DNA from: Kitasatospora sp. MAP12-44 | GTDB lineage: Bacteria > Actinomycetota > Actinomycetes > Streptomycetales > Streptomycetaceae | Assembly: GCF_029892095.1 (NCBI RefSeq) | Contig: NZ_JARZAE010000004.1 | Coordinates: 2,294,001 to 2,358,000 of the forward strand | DNA length: 64,000 bases | Direction of reading: 5' to 3' | In this document: piece by piece, positions 1 to 7,317 of the stretch | How the letters are laid out: every line of letters starts with the position of its first letter | Numbering within the stretch: the first letter of the stretch is position 1 | Notes under the pieces: generated by a model | Database searches by the model: none | Told to the model about the DNA's origin: nothing | What the model saw: only the letters and a program-made list of their open reading frames with translations | Program-made: the position numbers and the translations under genes

Positions 1-1126
1 GCTCGACGGACATGAAGTCGACCACCCCGACACTGCCCGGCGTGCACACCCGGCCCAGGTCGTTGCGGCCGAGGTCGACCAGCATCAGGTGCTCGGCGCG
101 CTCCTTGGGGTCGGCGAGCAGCTCGGCGGCGAGCTCGGCGTCCTCCTGCGGGGTCGCGCCGCGGTGCCGGGTGCCCGCGATGGGGTGCACCATCGCCTGA
201 CCGCCCGTCACCTTGACCAGCGCCTCCGGGCTGGAGCCGACCACGTCGAAGCCGCCCTCGGCGGCGCCGTCGTGGCCGGGGAAGCGGAACAGGTACATGT
301 ACGGGCTGGGGTTGGTGGTGCGCAGCACGCGGTAGACGTCCAGCGCGGAGGCCGGGCAGGGCGCCTCGAAGCGCTGCGAGGGGACCACCTGGAACGCCTC
401 GCCGGCCCGGATCCGCTCCTTCACCAGCTCGACGGCGGCCTGGTACGGCGCCCCGCCGAAGGGCGAGTGGGCGTCGACCGCGGTGGGGGTAAAGGTGGCC
501 AGGCCCGGGTCGACCGGCTTGCGCAGCTCGGCCTCCATCGCGTCCAGGCGGGCGACGGCGTCGGTGTAGGCCTCGTCGACGCCGCTGGCCAGGTCGTTGT
601 GGTTGACCGCGTTGGCGATCAGCAGCACAGTGCCGTCGACGTGGTCGAGTACCGCGAGGTCGGTGGCGAGCAGCATGGTCAGCTCGGGGAGCTTGAGGTC
701 GTCCGGGGTGAGCTCGGGCAACTTCTCCAGGCGGCGCACGACGTCGTAGCCGAGATAGCCGACCAGGCCGCCGGTGAGCGGCGGCAGGCCGTCGTCGTCG
801 TGGCGTGGGGTGTGCAGCGCCTCGACGGTCGCGCGCAGCACCTGCAGCGGGTCGCCGCTGGTCGGGATGCCCACCGGCGGGGTGCCGTGCCAGCGGGCGC
901 TGCCGTCCGGGTCGGCGGTCAGGGTGGCGGCGCAGCGTACGCCGACGAACGAGTAGCGCGACCAACTGCGGCCCTGCTCGGCCGATTCGAGCAGGAAGGT
1001 GCCGGGGCGCTCGGCCGCCAGGCTGCGGTAGAGCCCGATCGGTGTGAGGCCGTCCGCCAGGAGCCGGCGGGTGACCGGGATGACCCGCGTGTCGACGGCG
1101 AGCTTGCGGAAGGCCTCAAGGTCCAT
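1..1126 (-). CDS. trpE: Anthranilate synthase component I, partial (C-terminus beyond left edge)
   Basis: Anthranilate synthase large subunit, which converts chorismate and ammonia or glutamine to anthranilate, the first step of tryptophan synthesis. About 375 of the usual ~500 residues are present; the reading frame stays open to base 1. Seen: N-terminal MDLEAFRKL, the LLES element of the tryptophan feedback site near residue 45, and the chorismate-binding core with VVGSSPEAL, PIAGTRHRG and DLGRNDLGR. The start is the ATG at 1126, chosen because MDLE..FRKL is the usual N-terminus in Streptomyces; no clear Shine-Dalgarno sequence precedes it. It lies 51 bp behind hisI on the same strand, so histidine and tryptophan genes may share transcripts here. 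No trp leader peptide or attenuator was seen in the gap. Confidence 0.95.
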   Translation of the reverse strand, partial: MDLEAFRKLAVDTRVIPVTRRLLADGLTPIGLYRSLAAERPGTFLLESAEQGRSWSRYSFVGVRCAATLTADPDGSARWHGTPPVGIPTSGDPLQVLRATVEALHTPRHDDDGLPPLTGGLVGYLGYDVVRRLEKLPELTPDDLKLPELTMLLATDLAVLDHVDGTVLLIANAVNHNDLASGVDEAYTDAVARLDAMEAELRKPVDPGLATFTPTAVDAHSPFGGAPYQAAVELVKERIRAGEAFQVVPSQRFEAPCPASALDVYRVLRTTNPSPYMYLFRFPGHDGAAEGGFDVVGSSPEALVKVTGGQAMVHPIAGTRHRGATPQEDAELAAELLADPKERAEHLMLVDLGRNDLGRVCTPGSVGVVDFMSVE

Positions 1127-1177
1127 GGAAGGAGCACCGATTCTCTGCGACGGGAGGGGGAGGGGGTGGGTGCGGGG

Positions 1178-1561
1178 TCAGCGGGGCAGCAGGACGTCTT
1201 CGTCGAAGCAGGTCCGCGCGCCGGTGTGGCAGGCGGCGCCGACCTGGTCGACCTGGACCAGCAGGGTGTCCCCGTCGCAGTCCAGCGCCACCGACTTGAC
1301 GTGCTGGAGGTGGCCGGAGGTGTCGCCCTTGACCCAGTACTCGTTGCGGCTGCGGCTCCAGTAGGTGCAGCGGCCGGTGGTCAGCGTGCGATGCAGCGCC
1401 TCGTCGTCCATCCAGCCGAGCATCAGCACCTCGCCGGTGTCGTACTGCTGCGCCACAGCGGGCAGCAGTCCGTCGGCGGTGCGCTTGAGGCGGGCGGCGA
1501 CGGCCGGGTCGAGGGCGGTGCTGCCGGGGGCGGCGGGGGTCGGAGGCGGTACGGATGACAT
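1178..1561 (-). CDS. hisI: Phosphoribosyl-AMP cyclohydrolase
   Basis: Opens the adenine ring of phosphoribosyl-AMP, the third step of histidine synthesis. The 127-residue length fits the monofunctional enzyme (no HisE domain). Seen: [29 protein letters not shown], the DCDGDTLL metal-binding stretch and the zinc cysteine in [10 protein letters not shown]. The gene is separated from the main his operon (10.9-16.8 kb) and sits directly upstream of trpE. There is no ribosome-binding site before the ATG at 1561; a CACAAT hexamer 6 bases upstream suggests a leaderless transcript. That is an inference. Confidence 0.95.
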   Translation of the reverse strand: MSSVPPPTPAAPGSTALDPAVAARLKRTADGLLPAVAQQYDTGEVLMLGWMDDEALHRTLTTGRCTYWSRSRNEYWVKGDTSGHLQHVKSVALDCDGDTLLVQVDQVGAACHTGARTCFDEDVLLPR

Positions 1562-1674
1562 GCGGACATTGTGGCAGGAGCGGAGCCGTGCGAACCGGCG
1601 CTGTCCGGCAGTCGAGCCGGACGATCTCGCCGAAAGCTGCCACGGGGGGCGCGCCGCTGCGGGATTCTGTCGCC

Positions 1675-2274
1675 ATGAGCTCCGAACCGCCCTCGCCGCC
1701 GCTGCCCTCGCCGACTGACGCGACGCCTCCCCCGGCGTCCCGACCGACCGGGGGCCGGCGGCGGGTGCTCGCGCTCGCCGGGGTGCTGCTGGTGGCCGTT
1801 GCGGCGGTGACCGCCGTGCTGCTCTGGCCGGCGAAGCACAAGCCGGTCGCCGCGGCGCCCCCGCCGCCGTCCCCGACGGCCTCGCCCTCCCCCAGTCCCA
1901 CCAAGGTGCTGCCGTACCCGTACTTCCCGGCGGGGACCTGCATCGACCACCCGCAGCTCAGCAAGGGGATCACCAGGGCCGAGGCGCACCCGTGCGCGCA
2001 GCCGCACGACGGCGAGGCGATAGCAAACCCGGTGCTGCCGGACGGGCTGACCAAGGACAGCCAGATCGGCCAGGCGCTGCTCAAGGCCTGCCAGCCGTTC
2101 GTCGACGACTGGACGGCCCGGCAGGGCGGTGGCCACTGGTACAGCTTCCCGATCGGTCCGTACCTCGCCTACTACAACCAGGGGATGCGGGATGCCACCT
2201 GCACGCTGGCCGGCTCGGACGTGCAGGGCGGCAGCAAGCTCACCGGCCATCTGAAGGGCTACCAGGGACCGTGA
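1675..2274 (+). CDS. Membrane-anchored extracytoplasmic protein, septum-formation-domain-like
   Basis: 199 residues. A proline-rich cytoplasmic N-terminus (1-25) precedes one membrane segment (about 28-52, [21 protein letters not shown]), a Pro/Ser linker and an outside domain with three cysteines ([18 protein letters not shown]). The PC..PHD pattern resembles the Septum_form type domain of actinobacteria, but that is recognition by motif only. The ATG at 1675 is chosen because it starts just before the membrane anchor; the longer open frame upstream overlaps the hisI promoter region and has poor coding character. It is divergent from hisI. Function unknown. Confidence 0.75.
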   Translation: MSSEPPSPPLPSPTDATPPPASRPTGGRRRVLALAGVLLVAVAAVTAVLLWPAKHKPVAAAPPPPSPTASPSPSPTKVLPYPYFPAGTCIDHPQLSKGITRAEAHPCAQPHDGEAIANPVLPDGLTKDSQIGQALLKACQPFVDDWTARQGGGHWYSFPIGPYLAYYNQGMRDATCTLAGSDVQGGSKLTGHLKGYQGP

Positions 2275-2316
2275 GAGCCTGGATGCAGACCGGCTGTCCG
2301 GCGGTAGCCTGACGGC

Positions 2317-2964
2317 ATGTCGAACCACGCCCGCACCGAACGGCACCGGCTGGCCGAACTGCTGGCCGCGGCCGGCCCGGACGCGCCGACGCTCTGCGCG
2401 GGCTGGCGCACCCGCGAGTTGGCCGCTCACCTGCTGCTGCGCGAGCGGCGGCCGGACGCGGGTCCCGGCATCCAGCTGAAGCCGTTCGCGGGGTGGACCC
2501 GGCGGGTCCAGGACGGGTACGCGCGGCGGCCGTACGAGGAGTTGGTGCGGGAGTTCCGGGGCGGCCCGCCGAGGCTGTCGTTCTTCGCGCTGCCGGGCGC
2601 GGACGAGGCCGCGAACACCGTTGAGTACTTCGTGCACGCCGAAGACGTCCGGCGGGCCGTGCCGTGGGAGCCGCAGGCGCCGGCTCCGGCGCTGGAGGAG
2701 GCGCTGTGGAAGCGGCTGCCGCTGCTCGCCCGGTTCGAGGCCGGACGCCGCACGCCCGTCCGGCTGCTGCTGCGCAGGCCGGACGGGCGGTTTCTGACGG
2801 TTGGCCAACGCAAGCCGCTGACCGTTCAGTTGGCGGGCGAGCCGGGTGAGCTGCTGCTCTTCGCGTTCGGGCGCGGGGCGCAGGCGCGGCTCACCGTCGA
2901 GGGGCCGGCCGAGGCGGTGGCCGCCCTGAACGCCCGCCTGCCGCTGCCGCTGTCATCGGACTGA
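2317..2964 (+). CDS. TIGR03085-type metal-binding (DinB/maleylpyruvate-isomerase-like) protein
   Basis: 215 residues with the layout of the actinobacterial TIGR03085 family. The N-terminal four-helix-bundle region carries LCAGWRTRELAAHLLLRERRPDAG and a later conserved histidine in VEYFVHAEDVRRA; the C-terminal part is a small alpha/beta domain. Members are thought to bind a divalent metal and are related to mycothiol-dependent enzymes, but the substrate is unknown. It starts at ATG 2317, 42 bp after the preceding gene, and may be cotranscribed with it. Confidence 0.8.
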   Translation: MSNHARTERHRLAELLAAAGPDAPTLCAGWRTRELAAHLLLRERRPDAGPGIQLKPFAGWTRRVQDGYARRPYEELVREFRGGPPRLSFFALPGADEAANTVEYFVHAEDVRRAVPWEPQAPAPALEEALWKRLPLLARFEAGRRTPVRLLLRRPDGRFLTVGQRKPLTVQLAGEPGELLLFAFGRGAQARLTVEGPAEAVAALNARLPLPLSSD

Positions 2965-2987
2965 CGGGTGACCGATGACAGCTTCTG

Positions 2988-3374
2988 TCAGCAGGTCTTC
3001 AGGCCCGGCTCCGGCTGGTCGTTGGACCCGCCGGAGAGGTAGACCACGTTCACCCAGACCGACTTGTTGCCGTTGTCGTCGTCGGTCAGCGCCCACCAGT
3101 TGTTCTGGTAGCTGTCGAGGTGGTACTCCGATCCCTTGGCCTGGCAGTAGAAGTAGTTCACTCCGGCGTGCAGTCCACCGCCGGTGGCGACGTTGTTGAC
3201 GAAGTAGGACGGCGCGTACGTCCAGACGTTGCAGTCGAACTTGCCGTCGCTGCGGGCGGTGCAGCCGCTGTCCGCCGGGGCCGCGTGCGCGGCGGCGGCC
3301 GGGGCCAGCAGGGTCGCGGCGCCCAGCACCGCGCTGATCCCCAGGCCCGCCAGTCGTCGATTCAACTTGCCCAT
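2988..3374 (-). CDS. Small secreted protein with four cysteines
   Basis: 128 residues. A classical Sec signal peptide covers about 1-31 (MGKLNRR followed by a hydrophobic core, then AAAAHA-APADS). The mature part of about 95 residues is rich in Tyr, Trp and Asn and has four cysteines, enough for two disulfides. AGGAG lies 6 bases before the ATG at 3374 and supports the start. No family could be assigned with confidence; an SH3-like secreted fold is one possibility. It is monocistronic, with the next minus-strand gene 116 bp upstream. Confidence 0.8.
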   Translation of the reverse strand: MGKLNRRLAGLGISAVLGAATLLAPAAAAHAAPADSGCTARSDGKFDCNVWTYAPSYFVNNVATGGGLHAGVNYFYCQAKGSEYHLDSYQNNWWALTDDDNGNKSVWVNVVYLSGGSNDQPEPGLKTC

Positions 3375-3490
3375 CAGTCACTCCTGTTCCGTGCGTTCTC
3401 GCGTTCGGTCTGCCTTGCGGCGGTGGTGCATTCCGGCCGGAACGGGATCCACTCTGCCGCCGGGCCCGCGACCGCGGAACCTGACGGGCG

Positions 3491-4297
3491 TCAGGGTGGC
3501 GGGGGCATTGCGGACGCCGGGGGCGGCCCGCCCCGGCGCAACGAGGGCAGCAGCGCCAGGTGCTCCTCACGCACCAGGTCGATCCGCAGCGCGAGGGCGG
3601 CCAGCGCCTCGCGCTTCCACGCCGTCCCCGCCACCGGATCCCCCTGGCCCGGACGCAGCCGCAGCTTGTGCCCGGCGAGGTAGTCCAGGTGGAAGTTGAC
3701 CGCCGACCGGTTGAGGTCCGCGCAGTGCGGCAGCGCGCGCAGCCGCTCGGCGATCTGGCTGGCCGTCGGGACCACCGGGCGCGGCACGTCCCGCAGGCGC
3801 GGCTCGCAGAGCGCGACGAGCACCAGGAAGTACTTCGCGCTCTCGTCCAGTGCGAACAGCCGGCAGGTCGGCTCGCCGCACGCGGCGCCGCCGTCCGGGT
3901 GCTGCTGGTCGGCGTAACGGTGCTGCGGAGCATAGACGTTGAGGCCGACGAAGCCGTCCGAGGAAGGCACCAGGATCCGCCCGAACTCGAACGGCACCGG
4001 GGCGCCGAGCCGCCGCGGGGCCAGCTTGAGGTACTCGCCGCCGCCCTCGGGGTTCTCCACCACGTAGGTGGTGTCCCGGCTGAGGTTGGAGAGCAGCCAG
4101 TGGTCGTCGACCGCGCGGATCTCCCCGGCCACCCGGGAGACGGCCGGATCGGCGATCTCCACTCCGGTCGGCCCGTCCGCCACCGCCCGTCCGAAGAGCG
4201 CGAGTTGGCCGGGTCCCAGCTCGACCAGCGGCGCGCGGGGGCGGCCGGGCAGCTCGGGCGGCTGGATGAGCACGGTGTGCGCCGGGTGGTCCGTCAT
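3491..4297 (-). CDS. FHA-like domain protein coupled to a Ser/Thr kinase
   Basis: 268 residues. Residues ~20-100 resemble a forkhead-associated domain (ALFGRAV, DPAVSRVAGEIR, WLLSNLSRDTTYVVE), the fold that binds phosphothreonine peptides, although the usual S..H signature is degenerate. The C-terminal half (IAERLRALPHCADLNRSAVNFHLDYL) looks like a winged helix or helical response domain. Its ATG overlaps the TGA of the upstream kinase gene as ATGA at 4294-4297, so translation is coupled and this is very probably the partner or substrate of that kinase. Several Streptomyces kinases pair with such proteins; the target here is unknown. Confidence 0.75.
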   Translation of the reverse strand: MTDHPAHTVLIQPPELPGRPRAPLVELGPGQLALFGRAVADGPTGVEIADPAVSRVAGEIRAVDDHWLLSNLSRDTTYVVENPEGGGEYLKLAPRRLGAPVPFEFGRILVPSSDGFVGLNVYAPQHRYADQQHPDGGAACGEPTCRLFALDESAKYFLVLVALCEPRLRDVPRPVVPTASQIAERLRALPHCADLNRSAVNFHLDYLAGHKLRLRPGQGDPVAGTAWKREALAALALRIDLVREEHLALLPSLRRGGPPPASAMPPPP

Positions 4298-5898
4298 GGC
4301 TCGGCTCCTGGTGGTCGGCCGTCGTGCGGGTCGGTGAACCGGTCGAGGTAGCGGCGGACCTGGGCGACGTAGTCGGCGTTCCTCGGGCCGCAGCAGCCGG
4401 TGCCGCGGACGTACCAGAGGCTGGTGTGGTAACCGGCCGCCAGCTGCAGCGCGCGGTCGCCCGGGCGCGTGGACAACTGTCCGTCCTCCCAGGTCAGTTG
4501 ATTGGCAAGGGCGTAGATGGCGTCGGCCGGGTCGAGGTAGCTGGGGTGGCCGTCGCCGCGGGCATCCACCGCGTAGCCCTGGTAGACCCGGGGTGTCCAG
4601 CCGGCGATGCCGTACTCGGGGGAGCCGTCCACGCCGGTGCCGACGGCGGTCGGGTCGAAGCCGCTCTGGGTGGCCAGGATCGCGGCGATCAGCGCCGGGG
4701 TGACGGCCGCGCGGTCGAAGGAGTGCGCGGCGTTCTCGATGATCGGGCGGTACGCGGCCGGGATGGCCGCATCCGCGCGCAGCTCACCACCGCTGACCCA
4801 ACTGCCGATCGGCGGACCGGAAGCAGCGGCCAGCGCAGCGAGCAGCAGCGCCAGTGCCGCGAGGCGGCCGGCCTGGACCGCCCACCCGCTGCGGCGGCCG
4901 CGCGCCGGCGGCCGCGTCCCCGGTCCGGCGTGCGGGGCGGGCGCCGGCGGTCCGGCCCGGACGTCGGCCGGCCGGCCCGCCTCCGTCGGGAGTGCGGCGA
5001 TCCGCTCGCGCAGGCTGCGGGCCGAGTGGCGACCGCGCCGGGCATGGTCGGGGGCCAGGCAGTCGGCGATGATCTCCCGCCAGCCGTCCGGCAGTTGCTC
5101 GGCGAGCCGGAGCGGCTCGGCACCCCGCGCGTACGCCAGCACCGCGGCCAGCCGGGTCTGGTGGGTGGCACCGGGGAACGGGTAGCGGCCGCCGCTGAGG
5201 ACCAGGTGCGCGGTGACACCGAAGGCCCACAGGTCCGCACTCGGGCGGACCGGGCTGCCCGCCGCCGTGCTGTGCTCGGTCCAGCGCTCGGGCGGCAGGT
5301 AGTCGGTGCTGCCGAACTGCGGGAGGTAGGCGTGGGTGCCGTCCAGCTCGGCGGCGAGCCCGAAGTCGGCCAGCCGGGCGGTGCCGTCGGCGGCCAGCAG
5401 GACATTGGCGGGCTTGAGGTCGCCGTGCAGCCAGCCGGCCTCGTGCAGATGGCCGAGCCCGGCCGCGATCCCGGCCAGGATCCGCCGGGCGTCGGCCGGC
5501 GGCCGCCCGGGCTCGGCGGCGCGCAGCCGGTCCGCCAGGCTGGCGGCGGCCAGGTCCATCACGATCGCCAGACTGCCGTCCACCCCGGGCGCACCCGGAT
5601 CCAGCACGGTCAGCGCCTCGTGGGTACGGACCAGGTTCGGGTGCTGCCAGCGCCCGGCCGCCGCCAGCTCGCGCCCGACCACGTCCGCCAACGCGCCCAG
5701 CTGGCCGGGCGTGCCGCGCCGGGCGGGCAGGAACTTGACCGCCACCTCAGCCGGTTGGCCGCCATCGAGCCGCCGCCCGGCGTACACACTGCCCCAACTC
5801 CCGTGCGCGATCGGCGACACCACCTCGTACCGACCCACCCGGTAGCCGATCGGGACCCGAACCGGCCAACCGGCATCGTCCCCGGTCTGCCTGGACAT
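4294..5898 (-). CDS. Membrane Ser/Thr protein kinase with degenerate lytic-transglycosylase-like outer domain
   Basis: 534 residues. The kinase domain (about 20-300) shows the glycine loop GSWGSVY, lysine 55 in AVKFL, the catalytic loop HGDLKPAN (Asp160; a non-RD kinase since Gly replaces Arg), DFG at 178-180 and APE-like PPERW. One membrane segment follows (~345-365), then an outside domain of about 165 residues resembling SLT/lysozyme-like folds (ALIAAILATQSGFDPTAVG, EYGIAGWTP, DYVAQVRRYL). The expected catalytic glutamate is glutamine 411, so it probably binds rather than cuts peptidoglycan. The ATG at 5898 is preferred over the GTG at 5928 because GAGGGAG lies 7 bases upstream. It is coupled to the FHA gene. 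Confidence 0.85.
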   Translation of the reverse strand: MSRQTGDDAGWPVRVPIGYRVGRYEVVSPIAHGSWGSVYAGRRLDGGQPAEVAVKFLPARRGTPGQLGALADVVGRELAAAGRWQHPNLVRTHEALTVLDPGAPGVDGSLAIVMDLAAASLADRLRAAEPGRPPADARRILAGIAAGLGHLHEAGWLHGDLKPANVLLAADGTARLADFGLAAELDGTHAYLPQFGSTDYLPPERWTEHSTAAGSPVRPSADLWAFGVTAHLVLSGGRYPFPGATHQTRLAAVLAYARGAEPLRLAEQLPDGWREIIADCLAPDHARRGRHSARSLRERIAALPTEAGRPADVRAGPPAPAPHAGPGTRPPARGRRSGWAVQAGRLAALALLLAALAAASGPPIGSWVSGGELRADAAIPAAYRPIIENAAHSFDRAAVTPALIAAILATQSGFDPTAVGTGVDGSPEYGIAGWTPRVYQGYAVDARGDGHPSYLDPADAIYALANQLTWEDGQLSTRPGDRALQLAAGYHTSLWYVRGTGCCGPRNADYVAQVRRYLDRFTDPHDGRPPGAEP

Positions 5899-6039
5899 CT
5901 CCCCACTCCCTCGGGCACCGCGCACCACTGACCTACCGTGATGTCATGGTAACCCGCAGTCACCGCAGTCGCCGCCGATCCCTGCTGACGCACTCTCATC
6001 TCGCCGCTCCAGCAGGCCCGCTGGCCGATCAGGTGCGTA

Positions 6040-6069
6040 TTGACCCGGAGTACACACTCAGTGTAGACA
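6040..6069 (+). promoter_or_regulatory. padR promoter and PadR operator, probably leaderless
   Basis: TTGACC (6040-6045) and TAGACA (6064-6069) form a plausible -35/-10 pair with 18 bases between. A perfect inverted repeat, TACAC-ACTCA-GTGTA (6051-6065), overlaps the -10. The ATG follows 7 bases later without a ribosome-binding site, so the transcript is likely leaderless. PadR regulators commonly bind such repeats and repress their own operon. Confidence 0.6.
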
Positions 6070-6076
6070 CTCGGTT

Positions 6077-6601
6077 ATGACAGTTCCTCTCGCCCTCCTC
6101 GGGTTACTCGAACGCGAACCGAGCCACGGCTACGACCTCAAGCGCGACTACGACGCCTACTTCGGCCGAGGCAAGCCACTGCCGTTCGGGCAGGTCTACT
6201 CGACCCTGGGCCGACTGGCCCGCGACGGAAAGGTGGTGGCCGGCGAGGCCGAGCCCGGCGACGGCCCCGACCGCAAGCGCTACGTCATCACCGAACTCGG
6301 CGTCACCGAGGTCGAGACCTGGCTCACCGAGCCCGTCCAAGCCGAACCCCACCTGCAGACCGTGCTGTTCACCAAGGTCGTCCTCGCGCTGATGCTCGGA
6401 CGCGACGCCGACGCCTACCTCGACACCCAGCGCGCCGCCCACCTGCAGCGGATGCGCGAGCTCACCGAGATCAAGCGCAACGGCCCGCTGGTCGACCGCC
6501 TGCTCGCCGACCACGGCCTCTTCCACCTCGAAGCCGACCTGCGCTGGATCGACCTCACCTCCGCCCGGCTCGGCCAGCTGGCAGCAGAGGTCCGCCCATG
6601 A
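6077..6601 (+). CDS. PadR family transcriptional regulator
   Basis: 174 residues. The N-terminal winged helix of PadR proteins is clear (LALLGLLEREPSHGYDLKRDYDAYFG, PFGQVYSTLGRLARDGKV, DRKRYVITELG), followed by a Vir-like helical dimerisation domain with LDTQRAAHLQRMRELT. Such proteins usually repress an adjacent transporter and release DNA on binding its substrate. The stop codon overlaps the start of the ATPase gene as ATGA at 6598-6601, so the three genes 6077-9578 form one operon that it probably controls. Confidence 0.93.
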   Translation: MTVPLALLGLLEREPSHGYDLKRDYDAYFGRGKPLPFGQVYSTLGRLARDGKVVAGEAEPGDGPDRKRYVITELGVTEVETWLTEPVQAEPHLQTVLFTKVVLALMLGRDADAYLDTQRAAHLQRMRELTEIKRNGPLVDRLLADHGLFHLEADLRWIDLTSARLGQLAAEVRP

Positions 6602-7317
6602 GCGCCGGCGAAGCCCTCATCGAGGCCCGCGACGTCGAGCTGTCCTTCGGTCAGACCCCGGCTCTGCGCGGCGCCGACCTCTCCGTCGCCGCCGGCGAGA
6701 TCGTCGCCATCATGGGTCCCAGCGGCTCGGGCAAGTCGACCCTGCTGCACTGCCTGGCGGGCATCCTCACCCCCGACAGCGGCGAGATCCACTTCGACGG
6801 CCGCCGGATCGACACCCTGCGCGAGACCGAGCGCAGCGCGCTGCGCCGCGACCGCTTCGGGTTCGTCTTCCAATTCGGCCAGCTCGTCCCCGAGTTGACC
6901 GCCGAGGAGAACGTCGCCCTGCCGCTGCTGCTGGGTGGTGCCCGCCGCGCCGCCGCCCTCAGCGAGGCCCGCGGCTGGTTCGGCCGCCTCGGGCTGGACG
7001 GCCTGGAGAGCAGGCGATCCGGTGAACTCTCCGGCGGGCAGGCCCAACGCGTGGCGCTGGCCCGCGGGTTGGTGGCCCGCCCCGACGTCCTGTTCGCCGA
7101 CGAGCCCACCGGCTCGCTCGACTCGCTCACTGGCGAGCAGGTCATGGACCTGCTGGTCACGGCCGCCCGCGAGCAGGGCACCACCGTCGTCATCGTCACC
7201 CATGAACCCCGGGTCGCCGCCTGCGCCGACCGCGAGGTCGTGGTGCGCGACGGCAAAGCCACCGCGCTCGGCGCAGGACGAGCCCCCGGACGCACCCCCG
7301 CCGGGACCGCCCCGTGA
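6598..7317 (+). CDS. ABC transporter ATP-binding protein (MacB/LolD type)
   Basis: 239 residues, a single nucleotide-binding domain: Walker A GPSGSGKST (~39-47), Q-loop QFGQLVPELT, signature LSGGQAQRVALARGL, Walker B VLFADEPTGSLD, and the H-loop in IVTHEP. The sequence belongs to the class that pairs with FtsX/MacB-like permeases. Its TGA overlaps the GTG of the permease (GTGA at 7314-7317). It probably powers export of, or resistance to, a small amphipathic compound. The last ~20 residues are a Pro/Gly-rich tail. Confidence 0.95.
   Translation: MSAGEALIEARDVELSFGQTPALRGADLSVAAGEIVAIMGPSGSGKSTLLHCLAGILTPDSGEIHFDGRRIDTLRETERSALRRDRFGFVFQFGQLVPELTAEENVALPLLLGGARRAAALSEARGWFGRLGLDGLESRRSGELSGGQAQRVALARGLVARPDVLFADEPTGSLDSLTGEQVMDLLVTAAREQGTTVVIVTHEPRVAACADREVVVRDGKATALGAGRAPGRTPAGTAP

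Noticed and set aside
1555..1674. Longer start for the membrane-anchored protein
   Set aside because: The extra 40 residues overlap the hisI start and promoter and lack coding character; ATG 1675 gives a normal membrane-anchor topology.
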